NCBI RefSeq assembly: GCF_034043515.1 | Contig: NZ_CP138214.1 | Span: 2,232,001 to 2,296,000 of the forward strand | Reading direction: 5' to 3' | From: Pseudomonas sp. MUP55 | Lineage (GTDB): Bacteria; Pseudomonadota; Gammaproteobacteria; Pseudomonadales; Pseudomonadaceae | Length of the DNA: 64,000 nucleotides | In this document: one piece after another, positions 54,557-62,878 of the stretch | Position numbering within the stretch: position 1 is the first letter of the stretch | Layout: each line of letters starts with the position of its first letter | Program-made: the position numbers and the translations under genes | Notes under the pieces: generated by a model | Database searches by the model: none | Seen by the model: the letters and a program-made list of their open reading frames with translations, nothing else | What the model was told of the DNA's origin: nothing

Positions 54557-55963
54557 ATGCCTCAAATGTCCCGGCAAGACCCCCTGATCGAGCATCACAC
54601 GGTCGATTACGTCCCCCTCGCAGAGCGCCACGGGAAGGCCCGCGACCTGTTCACATTGTGGTTCAGTACCAATATCGCGCCGCTGCCCATCGTCACTGGC
54701 GCAATGGTGGCCCAGGTGTTTCATCTCAACCTGATGTGGGGGCTGCTGGCGATCATCCTCGGACACCTGCTCGGCGGTGTGGTGATCGCCCTGGCCTCGG
54801 CCCAGGGCCCGCGCATGGGCATCCCGCAGATGGTGCAGAGCCGTGGCCAGTTCGGGCGCTACGGCGCGCTGCTGATCGTGTTTTTCGCGGCGCTGATCTA
54901 CATCGGCTTTTTCATTTCCAATATCGTGCTGGCCGGCAAATCCATCGTCGGCATCGTGCCCTCGGTCCCTGTGCCGGCGAGCATCCTCATCGGCGCCCTC
55001 AGCGCTACGGCCATTGGCGTGATCGGCTACCGCTTCATCCATACCTTGAACCGCATCGGCACGTGGGTGATGGGCAGCGCGTTGCTCGCCGGTTTTGTCT
55101 ACATCTTTGCCCACGACCTGCCGCCGGACTTCTTCACCCGCGGCGGCTTCAACGCCGCCGGCTGGCTGGCCACGGTGTCGCTGGGGGTGATCTGGCAGAT
55201 CAGCTTTTCGCCCTACACCAGTGACTATTCGCGTTATCTGCCGGCGGACATCGGCATCACCCGACCGTTTATAGCCACCTACCTGGGCGCGACCCTGGGC
55301 ACCATCCTGTCGTTCGCTTTCGGCCTGGTGGCGGCACTGGCGACACCGGAAGGCACCGAAGCCATGATCGCAGTCAAGCAAGCCACCGGCGCGCTGGGGC
55401 CGATCCTGATGGTGCTGTTTCTGCTCAATATCATTAGCCACAACGCACTGAACCTGTACGGGGCGGTGCTTTCGATCATCACCTCAATCCAGACCTTCGC
55501 CAGCCGCTGGACCCCCAGCATCAAAGTGCGCGTGGTGCTCTCGGGCGTGATCCTCGGCGGTTGCTGCGTGGTGGCGCTGGGCGCGTCCGCGGACTTCATC
55601 GCGCAATTTATCGGGCTGATTCTCGCGCTGTTGCTGGTGCTGGTGCCTTGGGCCTCGATCAACCTGATCGATTTTTACATCATCAAACGCGGGGTGTACG
55701 ACATCGCCTCGATCTTCCAGGCGGATGGCGGAGTGTATGGGCGGTTTAACCTGCATGCGATCGTGGCGTATTTCATCGGGATCATCGTGCAACTGCCGTT
55801 TGCCAATACGTCGTTGTATGTGGGGCCGTGGGCCAACCTGGTGGACGGCGCGGACCTGTCGTGGCTGGTGGGGTTGGTGGTGACGTGTCCGTTGTATTAC
55901 TGCCTGGCGACGCGCAAGCAGACGCAGAAGGTCCGAGCGGTGAAGTTGGGTTATTCGGACTGA
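54557..55963 (+). CDS. NCS1-family permease (nucleobase/hydantoin-type)
   Basis: The 468-residue protein has 12 predicted helices and NCS1 (cytosine/purines/uracil/thiamine/allantoin) features: FTLWFSTNIAPLPIVTGAM in the first helix, ASAQGPRMGIPQMVQSRGQFGRYG, and ASINLIDFYIIKRGVYDI. Family members import small N-heterocycles such as cytosine, uracil, hydantoin or allantoin. The substrate here is unknown and is probably linked to the monooxygenase divergent from it. ATG 54557 is preferred; 54566 is possible and TTG 54512 is unlikely. Confidence 0.88.
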   Translation: MPQMSRQDPLIEHHTVDYVPLAERHGKARDLFTLWFSTNIAPLPIVTGAMVAQVFHLNLMWGLLAIILGHLLGGVVIALASAQGPRMGIPQMVQSRGQFGRYGALLIVFFAALIYIGFFISNIVLAGKSIVGIVPSVPVPASILIGALSATAIGVIGYRFIHTLNRIGTWVMGSALLAGFVYIFAHDLPPDFFTRGGFNAAGWLATVSLGVIWQISFSPYTSDYSRYLPADIGITRPFIATYLGATLGTILSFAFGLVAALATPEGTEAMIAVKQATGALGPILMVLFLLNIISHNALNLYGAVLSIITSIQTFASRWTPSIKVRVVLSGVILGGCCVVALGASADFIAQFIGLILALLLVLVPWASINLIDFYIIKRGVYDIASIFQADGGVYGRFNLHAIVAYFIGIIVQLPFANTSLYVGPWANLVDGADLSWLVGLVVTCPLYYCLATRKQTQKVRAVKLGYSD

Positions 55964-55980
55964 TCCTCACGTCAAATCAA

Positions 55981-56008
55981 ATACCCGGCGCTTGCCGGGT
56001 ATTTTTTT
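55981..56008 (+). terminator. Rho-independent terminator of the NCS1 gene
   Basis: ATACCCGGC-GCTT-GCCGGGTAT is followed by seven T, 17 bp past the stop. It isolates the permease from the toxin-like cassette. Confidence 0.9.
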
Positions 56009-56125
56009 GTAGTCGGTTTTCCCTGGTGCAGTAGGCAACTTCTCTATTTCTCTCCACGCCTTCCGGCTGGTGTCCGGGCCGTATTCGCTTGCTTATATTT
56101 CCACGCCATCGCTATTGGACGTGGG

Positions 56126-57130
56126 ATGCAGCGCATGGCGCAGGGTTATATCAACGACCATACAACTGACTACAGCAGCTTGAAGTCGCGCTTGATGGGG
56201 GGAGGCTTGAGCCGCCAGCGCTCCGACCATTTTGATGTGCTCAACCGCCACCTGCGCCATGGGCTGGTCACGCCGGGGCAATTGGTGATTATTCCGGATG
56301 CACACAGCGTGGAATGCTCCAGGGACGAAGCCTGGTTGATGCGCCATGCCGAGCAGGTGCGGCGCGACCTGGAACAGCACTCATCGACCGGGGCGGCGGT
56401 AGTCAATGACTATGACTTGCTGCAGAGCTTGCTGACCTATGGCTCGATTGGCGTGGGCAGCGCGACATCGGCCTGGGCGCGACATTTGGATGAAATAGTG
56501 CATACGTTGGAGGAAATCGAGCGCTTGCATCAACGGATGAAAACGGGCGGGTTGAATCGCAATGCCTTCATTGGCCAACGGCAGATGCTGTTTGCATTGC
56601 TGGATACGCAACTGCGTGGCGCGGCCAGATTGGGTACGGGGTTGCGCAGTAATCAGTCGTTGAAGAAGGTCCTCGGGGTCTCCACCAAAAGCTATTTGCA
56701 TAATGCGGAGATTGCCGGGTATGCCCAGCGGATGGGGGCGATTGCGCAGGTATCCAAATGGTTGGGCAAGGGTACGTATGTGGGAATGGTGATGGACGTT
56801 GGCGCGGCGGGATTGGAGATCAAGGAAGCGTGCATGACGGGGAGGGAGGCGCAGTGTCGGCGGGCCAAGTATGTGGAGACGGGGCGGTTGGCGGGTAGCG
56901 TGGCGGGTGCTTCGATCGGGGGAGTCTATGGTGCCAAGGTTGGGCGGAGTGTTTGTAGGATAGCTTTCGCTATTGCCACTAAGGGACGCGCTGAGTTGGC
57001 CTGTGGAATTATCGGTGGCGCTGCGGGAGGGTATTCAGGAGGCGCTTTGGTCGGCGATGGCGGTGCGCTTCTAGGGGGAGGAGTTATCGAAGCCGACGGA
57101 CATTTTATATTTCAACCAGAAGGGGCTTAA
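56126..57130 (+). CDS. Putative glycine-zipper (pore-forming) toxin or effector
   Basis: The 334-residue protein begins with TTDYSSLKSRLMGGGLSRQ and a LysM-like phrase (LNRHLRHGLVTPGQLVIIPD, ~50-70). A helical middle follows, including GLRSNQSLKKVLGVSTKSYLHNAEI in parts. The C-terminal third (~225-325) is dominated by glycine zippers (LAGSVAGASIGGVYGAKVG, GGAAGGYSGGALVG). Such zippers are typical of membrane-inserting toxins such as Tse4-type T6SS effectors. No signal peptide or VgrG/PAAR domain is seen. G+C falls toward the 3' end. The next gene encodes a small membrane protein, as for an immunity partner. Function is inferred only. Confidence 0.6.
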   Translation: MQRMAQGYINDHTTDYSSLKSRLMGGGLSRQRSDHFDVLNRHLRHGLVTPGQLVIIPDAHSVECSRDEAWLMRHAEQVRRDLEQHSSTGAAVVNDYDLLQSLLTYGSIGVGSATSAWARHLDEIVHTLEEIERLHQRMKTGGLNRNAFIGQRQMLFALLDTQLRGAARLGTGLRSNQSLKKVLGVSTKSYLHNAEIAGYAQRMGAIAQVSKWLGKGTYVGMVMDVGAAGLEIKEACMTGREAQCRRAKYVETGRLAGSVAGASIGGVYGAKVGRSVCRIAFAIATKGRAELACGIIGGAAGGYSGGALVGDGGALLGGGVIEADGHFIFQPEGA

Positions 57131-57132
57131 CG

Positions 57133-57495
57133 ATGTCGTTCTTTTTGGTTTACACCATCGTGTGGATGGCTGGGACGCATGTCCTTTTGGGGCTGATTCT
57201 ATATGCCGAATATAGAAAGCTCGACGAGCTGGAAAGTTACTTCAGTGAGAACGAAAGAGTTCGTAGGCATAAACGTTTTTGGAAAAGAAACCAACGGATC
57301 GATAGGTTTCACCGTATGGGACTGATGGTTGATTTCCTGTCCGATTCAAAGCGCTTCGTGAAAGCTGGCCTAGTCACCGAGGGCGAGTTGGCGTCAGTTC
57401 CTTTAGCGCTCAGAAGATGGGCATTGTGGCCCTATCGCAGCTGTCATATCTGGGCGGTTGGAACCGTCATCTGGGCCATTTGGTCCAGGGCTTGA
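57133..57495 (+). CDS. Small membrane protein, possible immunity partner
   Basis: The 120-residue protein has an N-terminal membrane helix (VYTIVWMAGTHVLLGLILYA), a long basic middle (YRKLDELESYFSENERVRRHK, KRFWKRNQR) and a C-terminal tryptophan-rich helix (HIWAVGTVIWAIW). ATG 57133 follows AAGGGG and lies 2 bp after the toxin-like gene. The DNA is more A/T-rich than its neighbours. Immunity to the adjacent zipper protein is inference from layout. Confidence 0.6.
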   Translation: MSFFLVYTIVWMAGTHVLLGLILYAEYRKLDELESYFSENERVRRHKRFWKRNQRIDRFHRMGLMVDFLSDSKRFVKAGLVTEGELASVPLALRRWALWPYRSCHIWAVGTVIWAIWSRA

Positions 57496-57550
57496 GGCGG
57501 CGCTCCGATGGCGGAACAGCCAGCTACAAAAAACCAGCTGACGGATATTC

Positions 57551-57578
57551 CGCTATCGGGAGCCATCCGCTCCCACAT
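57551..57578 (-). repeat. Degenerate REP remnant
   Basis: CGCTATCGGGAGC-CATCCGCTCCCACAT is a REP right half with an eroded core. It marks the edge of the toxin-like cassette next to the ABC transporter operon. Confidence 0.6.
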
Positions 57579-57597
57579 GAAGCTTTCCGAGGCAGGC

Positions 57598-58752
57598 TCA
57601 ATGCGCCCCGGCCGCCTTGTTCAAATCACTCTCGGCCCACTCCGTATACACACACGCATCCGCCGTGGCCCAGCGTACCCGCACCGGGTCGCCGGCCTTG
57701 AGCGGCATGCCCGCCGCAGAGAGCGCTTTGACCGTCATCGAAGTACCGCCGAGGGTCTTCACCGCGCAGGTCTGGCTCTCGCCCAGAAACAGCACCTCCC
57801 CGACAATCGCCGAGACTTCATTCCAGCCTGCGGCCAACGGTTGTTCGGCGGCCTGTTCGACGCTCAGTGCCAGGGCCTTTTCCGGGCGTACCATCAGTAA
57901 TACATCCTGCCCGGTGTGCAGCCCGGTGGTCAGGCGGATCGACAGCGACTGGCCTTCAAACGACGCTGCCGCATTGCTCCGGGCCTTGAGCTTGAGGAAG
58001 TTGGAATTGCCCAGAAACGAGGCGACGAACGCGTTCGGCGGGTTCTGGTACAGGTCGAAACCGCTGCCCAGGCCGACAATTTTGCCATGGCTGAATATCG
58101 CGATGCGCTGGGACAGGCGCATCGCTTCTTCCTGGTCGTGGGTCACGTAGACGATGGTGATGCCCAGGCGCCGGTGCAGCTGGCGCAGTTCGTCCTGCAG
58201 GTCTTCACGCAGTTTCTTGTCGAGGGCACCGAGGGGTTCGTCCATCAGCAGGATGCGAGGCTCGTACACCAGCGCGCGGGCGATGGCCACTCGCTGTTGC
58301 TGGCCGCCGGACAGTTGCGAGGGGCGGCGATGGGCGAACGGTTCCAGCTGTACCAGCTTGAGCATGGCGTCGACGCGTTTCTCGCGTTCGGCGCTGGCCA
58401 GTTTGCGGATGGCCAGGGGGAAGGCGATGTTGTCGCGCACCGACAGGTGCGGAAACAGCGAGTAGCGTTGAAACACCATGCCGATGTCGCGCTTGTGCGG
58501 CGGCACGTTGACCAGCGATTGCCCACTCACCAGGATCTCGCCGCTGCTCGGCGTTTCAAAGCCAGCGAGCATCGACAGGGTGGTGCTCTTGCCCGAGCCG
58601 CTGGAGCCGAGGAAGGTGAGGAACTCACCGTCCTGGATGTCCAGGGAGATGTTGTCCACGGCGGCAAAGTCGCCGTAGTACTTGTTCAGGTTACGCAGGC
58701 TGACCAGTGGTTGGCCGGGGTTCTGCGCGACATCTTGGATTACTGCACTCAT
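57598..58752 (-). CDS. ABC transporter ATP-binding protein, polyamine/opine type
   Basis: The 384-residue ATPase has Walker A GSSGSGKST (~50), Q-loop MVFQRYSLFPHLSV, signature LSGGQQQRVAIARAL, Walker B ILLMDEPLGALD and a C-terminal TOBE regulatory domain (~285-375). This is the PotA/FbpC-type layout for importers of polyamines, opines or iron. It is last of a four-gene operon behind operator site C. Confidence 0.92.
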   Translation of the reverse strand: MSAVIQDVAQNPGQPLVSLRNLNKYYGDFAAVDNISLDIQDGEFLTFLGSSGSGKSTTLSMLAGFETPSSGEILVSGQSLVNVPPHKRDIGMVFQRYSLFPHLSVRDNIAFPLAIRKLASAEREKRVDAMLKLVQLEPFAHRRPSQLSGGQQQRVAIARALVYEPRILLMDEPLGALDKKLREDLQDELRQLHRRLGITIVYVTHDQEEAMRLSQRIAIFSHGKIVGLGSGFDLYQNPPNAFVASFLGNSNFLKLKARSNAAASFEGQSLSIRLTTGLHTGQDVLLMVRPEKALALSVEQAAEQPLAAGWNEVSAIVGEVLFLGESQTCAVKTLGGTSMTVKALSAAGMPLKAGDPVRVRWATADACVYTEWAESDLNKAAGAH

Positions 58753-58769
58753 GTTCTGCTCCTCGGCGC

Positions 58770-59579
58770 CTAGGCGCGGGTTTCAGTGCGCCGACGAAGG
58801 GCGGCGGCAATCACCATGACCAGTACCGACAGCCCGATCAGCAACGTCGAGGCGACGGCGATCACAGGCGTCAGGTCCTGGCGCAGGGTGGTCCACATTT
58901 TGACGGGAAGGGTTTGCAGGGTCGGGCTGGCCATCATCACGCTGAGCACCACTTCGTCCCATGAGACAAGAAAGGCGAACAGCGCACCGGCCACCATCCC
59001 TGGGCGAATCGCCGGGAAGGTCACCTTGAACACCGCCTGCAGGCGCGAGGCGCCGCAGATCACCGCGGCGTCTTCAATCGACTTGTCGAACAGCTTGAGC
59101 GAGTTGATGATCGAGATGATGGTGAACGGCAGCGCGACAATCACATGGCTGACCACAAAGGCGAACATCGTGCCGGTATAGCCTAGCTTGAGGAACAGCG
59201 CGTACACCGCCACGGCGATGATCACCAGCGGCACGATCATCGGCAGGGTGAACAGGCCGTAGAGCAGCTCGCGGCCGGGGAAGCGTCCGCGCACCAGGGC
59301 AAAGGCCGTTGGCAGCCCCAGCGCGACGGCGAAGAGCATGGTCAGCACCGCCACCTTGAGGCTGGCCATCGCCGCGTTTATCCAGTCGGGATTGGAGAAG
59401 AACTGGCCGTACCATTTGAGCGTCCAGCCCGGTGGCGGGAACACCAGCCATTGCGACGAGCCGAACGACAGCAGCACGATAAACACGATCGGCAAGAGCA
59501 GGAACAGGCCAATCAAGCCGGTGGTGGTGTAGAGGCCCAGGCGCATCCTGCGGCTCATGGCGTTGGGGGTCAGGAGCAT
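58770..59579 (-). CDS. ABC transporter permease, PotC-like
   Basis: The 269-residue protein has six helices and the EAA-loop region (SIEDAAVICGASRLQAVFKVTFPAIRPG) that contacts the ATPase. GAGGT precedes ATG 59579. The gene starts 6 bp after the PotB-like gene. Confidence 0.92.
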   Translation of the reverse strand: MLLTPNAMSRRMRLGLYTTTGLIGLFLLLPIVFIVLLSFGSSQWLVFPPPGWTLKWYGQFFSNPDWINAAMASLKVAVLTMLFAVALGLPTAFALVRGRFPGRELLYGLFTLPMIVPLVIIAVAVYALFLKLGYTGTMFAFVVSHVIVALPFTIISIINSLKLFDKSIEDAAVICGASRLQAVFKVTFPAIRPGMVAGALFAFLVSWDEVVLSVMMASPTLQTLPVKMWTTLRQDLTPVIAVASTLLIGLSVLVMVIAAALRRRTETRA

Positions 59580-59585
59580 GACGGC

Positions 59586-60515
59586 TTACCTCGCGTTGCT
59601 GGCACCAACCGGGGACTCCGGCTGGAGCTTCAGATAGAAGTAGAACAGCACCAGCGTGATGAAAATCAGCAACGCCGCACCGGCACTGGCCAGGCCCCAA
59701 TTGAGGAACGATTGCACCTGCTGAATGATGAACTCGGGCAGCATCATGTTTTGCGCACCGCCCAGCAGGGCTGGGGTGACGTAGTAACCGAGGGACATCA
59801 CAAATACCATCAACCCGCCGGAGAACAACCCCGGCCGGCACAGCGGCAGGAACACCCGAAAGAAGTTGGTCCACGGGCTGGCGCCACAGATGGAGCCGGC
59901 CTGCAGGATCATCGGGTCGATGGCCTGCATGGTCGCCTGCAGCGGCAACACGATGAACGGAATCATGATGTAGCTCATGCCGATCACCACGCCGGTGAGG
60001 TTATGCACCATCTCCAGCGGTTGATCGATGATGCCCATGGCCATCAATGCCTTGTTGATCACCCCGGAGGCTTGCAGCAAGACCAGCCAGGAATAGGTGC
60101 GGGCGAGCAAGCTGGTCCACATCGACAACAGCACGATGTTAAGGATCCAGCGGCCCCAGCCGCGCGGCACCAGGGTAATCGCCCAGGCCAGCGGAAAGCC
60201 CAGCAGCAGGCTGAACAGGGTCACCAGGCCAGCCACCGAAAAGGTATTGAGCAACACCCGCGCATACGCCGAGTTGGCAAACAACTGTTCGTAGTTACCC
60301 AGGCCCGGCACCGGCTCCAGCACGCCGCGCAGCAGCAGGCCGATCAGTGGCGCCAGGAAGAACAGGCCGAGAAACAGCAGCGCCGGGACCAGGTTGCTCG
60401 ACCCGCGCCAACGCTGCTTCAGGGACGGCGCCCCGGCCTTGCCGGCAACTGCACCGCCGGCGTCGAGGGCGCCGGCGGCCGGTGTGGTTGCCGTCATTTT
60501 CATTTGACTAGCCAT
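59586..60515 (-). CDS. ABC transporter permease, PotB-like
   Basis: The 309-residue permease has six main helices after an Ala/Gly-rich N-terminus, and the EAA loop AIDPMILQAGSICGASPWTNFFRVFLPLCRPG in parts. ATG 60515 overlaps the binding-protein gene by 16 bp, with GGTGG upstream; ATG 60503, four codons in, would give an ATGA overlap and is equally possible. It pairs with the PotC-like subunit. Confidence 0.9.
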   Translation of the reverse strand: MASQMKMTATTPAAGALDAGGAVAGKAGAPSLKQRWRGSSNLVPALLFLGLFFLAPLIGLLLRGVLEPVPGLGNYEQLFANSAYARVLLNTFSVAGLVTLFSLLLGFPLAWAITLVPRGWGRWILNIVLLSMWTSLLARTYSWLVLLQASGVINKALMAMGIIDQPLEMVHNLTGVVIGMSYIMIPFIVLPLQATMQAIDPMILQAGSICGASPWTNFFRVFLPLCRPGLFSGGLMVFVMSLGYYVTPALLGGAQNMMLPEFIIQQVQSFLNWGLASAGAALLIFITLVLFYFYLKLQPESPVGASNAR

Positions 60516-61525
60516 TCATTCCACCGTGTCGCAATGGCCGGACCGTTCTTGGCCCAGTAGGCGAAATCGAGGGTGATCTGGTCCTTGGCGTAGGCCGTCG
60601 GCAGGTTGGGCGCCAGGACCGAATCCAGGCGCTGCACGCTGTCGATGTTCACCGGGGCGTAGGCGGTCAGGTTGGAAAAATCCGCCTGGCCCTTGGCGCT
60701 GCTGGCATTGGCCAGGAACTTCATCGCAGCCGCTTTGTTTTTCGAGCCTTTAGGCACCACGAGAATGTCGGCCATCACCAGGTTCTGCTTCCAGCTCACG
60801 CCCACCGGTGCGCCATCTTCCTGCAGGGCGTGAATGCGGCCGTTCCAGAACTGGCCCATGCTGACTTCGCCGGAGGCCAGCAGTTGCTGCGACTGCGCAC
60901 CGCCGCCCCACCAGACGATGTCTTTTTTGATGGTGTCGAGTTTCTTGAAAGCTCGGTCCAGGTCCAGTGGGTAGAGCGTGTCGGCGGGTACGCCGTCGGC
61001 CAGCAGCGCCAGTTCCAGCACGCCAGGGCTAGGCCATTTGTAGAGGGCACGTTTGCCGGGGTAGGTCTTGGTGTCGAACAAGGCGCTCCAGTCCTGCGGT
61101 TTGCCGGCGCCGAGCTTGCCTTCGTTGTAGCCGAGCACGAAGGAAAAGAAGAACGAGCCGACGCCATGGTCGGAGACGAAGCGCGGGTCGATCTTGTCGC
61201 GCTGGATCACCGAGAAGTCGAGGGGTTCGAGCAGACCTTCGGCGGCGGCGCGCAGGGCGAAGTCGGCTTCGACGTCCACCACGTCCCACTGCACGTTGCC
61301 GCTTTCGACCATGGCCTTAAGTTTGCCGTAGTCGGTGGGACCGTCCTGAACCACGGTGATGCCGCTGGCTTTGCTGAACGGGTCAGCCCACGCCTGCTTC
61401 TGTGCGTCCTGGGTGCTGCCACCCCAGCTTACGAAGTTGACACTTTCCGCCGCCAGCGCCGCCTGGCTGGCCACGCTCAACAATCCCGCAAACAGCGCCG
61501 CGGTTGCACCTTTGTTCAACACCAT
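60500..61525 (-). CDS. ABC transporter substrate-binding protein, PotD-like
   Basis: The 341-residue periplasmic protein has a signal peptide (~1-25, LLSVASQAALA) and the polyamine/iron-type binding fold beginning ESVNFVSWGGSTQDAQKQAW, with VQDGPTDYGKLKAMVESGNVQWDVVDVE (in parts). The SWGG start is common in PotD-like and related binders of small amines. GAGGGC precedes ATG 61525. It is first gene of the ABC operon, with operator site C about 100 bp upstream. Confidence 0.92.
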   Translation of the reverse strand: MVLNKGATAALFAGLLSVASQAALAAESVNFVSWGGSTQDAQKQAWADPFSKASGITVVQDGPTDYGKLKAMVESGNVQWDVVDVEADFALRAAAEGLLEPLDFSVIQRDKIDPRFVSDHGVGSFFFSFVLGYNEGKLGAGKPQDWSALFDTKTYPGKRALYKWPSPGVLELALLADGVPADTLYPLDLDRAFKKLDTIKKDIVWWGGGAQSQQLLASGEVSMGQFWNGRIHALQEDGAPVGVSWKQNLVMADILVVPKGSKNKAAAMKFLANASSAKGQADFSNLTAYAPVNIDSVQRLDSVLAPNLPTAYAKDQITLDFAYWAKNGPAIATRWNEWLVK

Positions 61526-61624
61526 TTTTACGCCCTCATTGTTGTGTTTATGAGCGGGGCTTTGGAGTGCCCGCCTATCGGGAGCAGTCGGTCCGGATTG
61601 CCTGGTCAAGGTTGTCCGACCTAT

Positions 61625-61647
61625 GGAATATCATATTATGGTATTCC
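61625..61647 (-). promoter_or_regulatory. Shared operator, site C (ABC transporter promoter)
   Basis: GGAATATCATA / TTATGGTATTCC is a near-perfect 23-bp dyad. Read on the minus strand it gives TGGAATACCATAATATG, identical to site B over this stretch. It lies in the gap between ribB and the binding-protein gene, about 100-122 bp upstream of the latter. Confidence 0.78.
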
Positions 61648-61703
61648 AAACTTTGCGCAAGCACTTTGCCATACCGGTTATCCGCCATGCGGGGTTTCCA
61701 GCC

Positions 61704-62810
61704 TCAGATGAAGGGGATGCTTTCCACGACTTCCAAGTCGTAACCGGTCAAGCCCGCGTATTTCAGCGGTGGTCCGAGGTGACGCAGTTTGCCCACGCCC
61801 AGGTCCTGCAATATCTGCGCGCCGGTACCCACTTCTGAATAAATCCGCGATTGCGACCGGCTGAACTGACGCGGCGCCTGGGTCAACTGCGGTACGCGTT
61901 CCAGCAGTGCCTGGGACGATTCATGGTTGGCCAGCACCACCACCACGCCGCTGCCTTCTGCCGCCACGCGTTGCAAGGCGGCCCACAAGGTCCAGTTGGA
62001 CGGCCCACTGTAGTCGGCGCCCACCAGGTCGCGTAGCGGGTCGATCACGTGCACACGCACCAGTGCCGGTTCATCGCGGCGTAGTTGGCCCATGACCATG
62101 GCCATGTGCACGCCGCCGTCGATGCGGTCTTCAAAGGTGATCAGGCGGAAGGTGCCGTGCACCGTGGGCAGGTCGCGTTCGCCGATGCGCACCACGGTGC
62201 GTTCGGTACTTAGGCGGTAGTGGATCAGGTCGGCGATGGTACCGATCTTGATCCCGTGCTTGCGGGCAAAGGCTTCCAAGTCGGGGCGGCGGGCCATGGT
62301 GCCGTCGTCGTTCATCACTTCGACAATCACAGAGGCCGGCGCGTGCCCGGCCAGGCGCGCCAGGTCGCAGCCGGCTTCGGTGTGGCCGGCGCGGGTCAGC
62401 ACGCCGCCATCCCTGGCGCGCAGCGGGAAAATATGCCCAGGCTGCACGATGTCGGCAGGCCCGGCGTTGATGTCGACGGCCGCCGCCACGGTGCGTGCGC
62501 GGTCGGCGGCGGAGATGCCGGTGGTCACCCCGATGGCGGCTTCGATGGATACGGTAAACGCAGTGCTGAACACGCTCCCATTGCTGGGCACCATCTGCTC
62601 CAGGCCCAGACGTTGGCAATGTTCATCGGTGAGGGTCAGGCAGATCAGGCCACGGGCTTCGCGGGCCATGAAGCTGATAGCCTCGGCGGTGCAGCACGCA
62701 GCGGGCAGCAGCAGATCGCCTTCGTTTTCCCTGTCTTCGTCGTCGACCAGAAGGACCATCTTGCCCTGGCGGTAGTCTTCGATGATGTCTGCGATGCTGT
62801 TGAAGGACAT
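61704..62810 (-). CDS. ribB: 3,4-dihydroxy-2-butanone-4-phosphate synthase with degenerate GTP cyclohydrolase II-like domain
   Basis: The N-terminal half (~1-205) is an intact RibB: VDDEDRENEGDL acidic motif, FTVSIEAAIGVTTGISAADRA and TRAGHTEAGCDLARLAG. It makes the four-carbon riboflavin precursor from ribulose 5-phosphate. The C-terminal half aligns with RibA but lacks the zinc cysteines (GDxxCDCG-type) and the QEGRGIG-type motif, so GTP cyclohydrolase activity is unlikely, as in other Pseudomonas RibB proteins. The 68-bp leader has an operator but no space for an FMN riboswitch. It is probably a pathway-dedicated paralogue. Confidence 0.9.
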   Translation of the reverse strand: MSFNSIADIIEDYRQGKMVLLVDDEDRENEGDLLLPAACCTAEAISFMAREARGLICLTLTDEHCQRLGLEQMVPSNGSVFSTAFTVSIEAAIGVTTGISAADRARTVAAAVDINAGPADIVQPGHIFPLRARDGGVLTRAGHTEAGCDLARLAGHAPASVIVEVMNDDGTMARRPDLEAFARKHGIKIGTIADLIHYRLSTERTVVRIGERDLPTVHGTFRLITFEDRIDGGVHMAMVMGQLRRDEPALVRVHVIDPLRDLVGADYSGPSNWTLWAALQRVAAEGSGVVVVLANHESSQALLERVPQLTQAPRQFSRSQSRIYSEVGTGAQILQDLGVGKLRHLGPPLKYAGLTGYDLEVVESIPFI

Positions 62811-62833
62811 GGAAGGAGCTCGACTTTTTGGTT

Positions 62834-62855
62834 GTATGTATTATGGTATACCACA
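62834..62855 (+). promoter_or_regulatory. Shared operator, site D (ribB / DUF1330 divergent promoter)
   Basis: GTATGTATTATGGTATACC plus ACA lies midway between divergent starts, 24 bp from each. Read on the minus strand it gives TGGTATACCATAATACATAC, close to site A. One bound repressor could control both genes. Confidence 0.75.
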
Positions 62856-62878
62856 AATCTAAAAAAGAGGATGTCCCG

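Noticed and set aside
52654..55963. Rut pyrimidine-degradation operon
   Set aside because: LLM, flavin reductase and permease resemble RutA/F/G in type only; RutB, C, D and E are missing and the LLM motifs are of a different subgroup.
57598..61525. Confident assignment as spermidine/putrescine transporter
   Set aside because: The binding protein is PotD-like in fold only; its specificity residues cannot be read reliably and related systems import opines, GABA-like amines or iron.
62811..62878. FMN riboswitch upstream of ribB
   Set aside because: Only 68 bp separate divergent starts, too short for an RFN element, and no such motif is seen.
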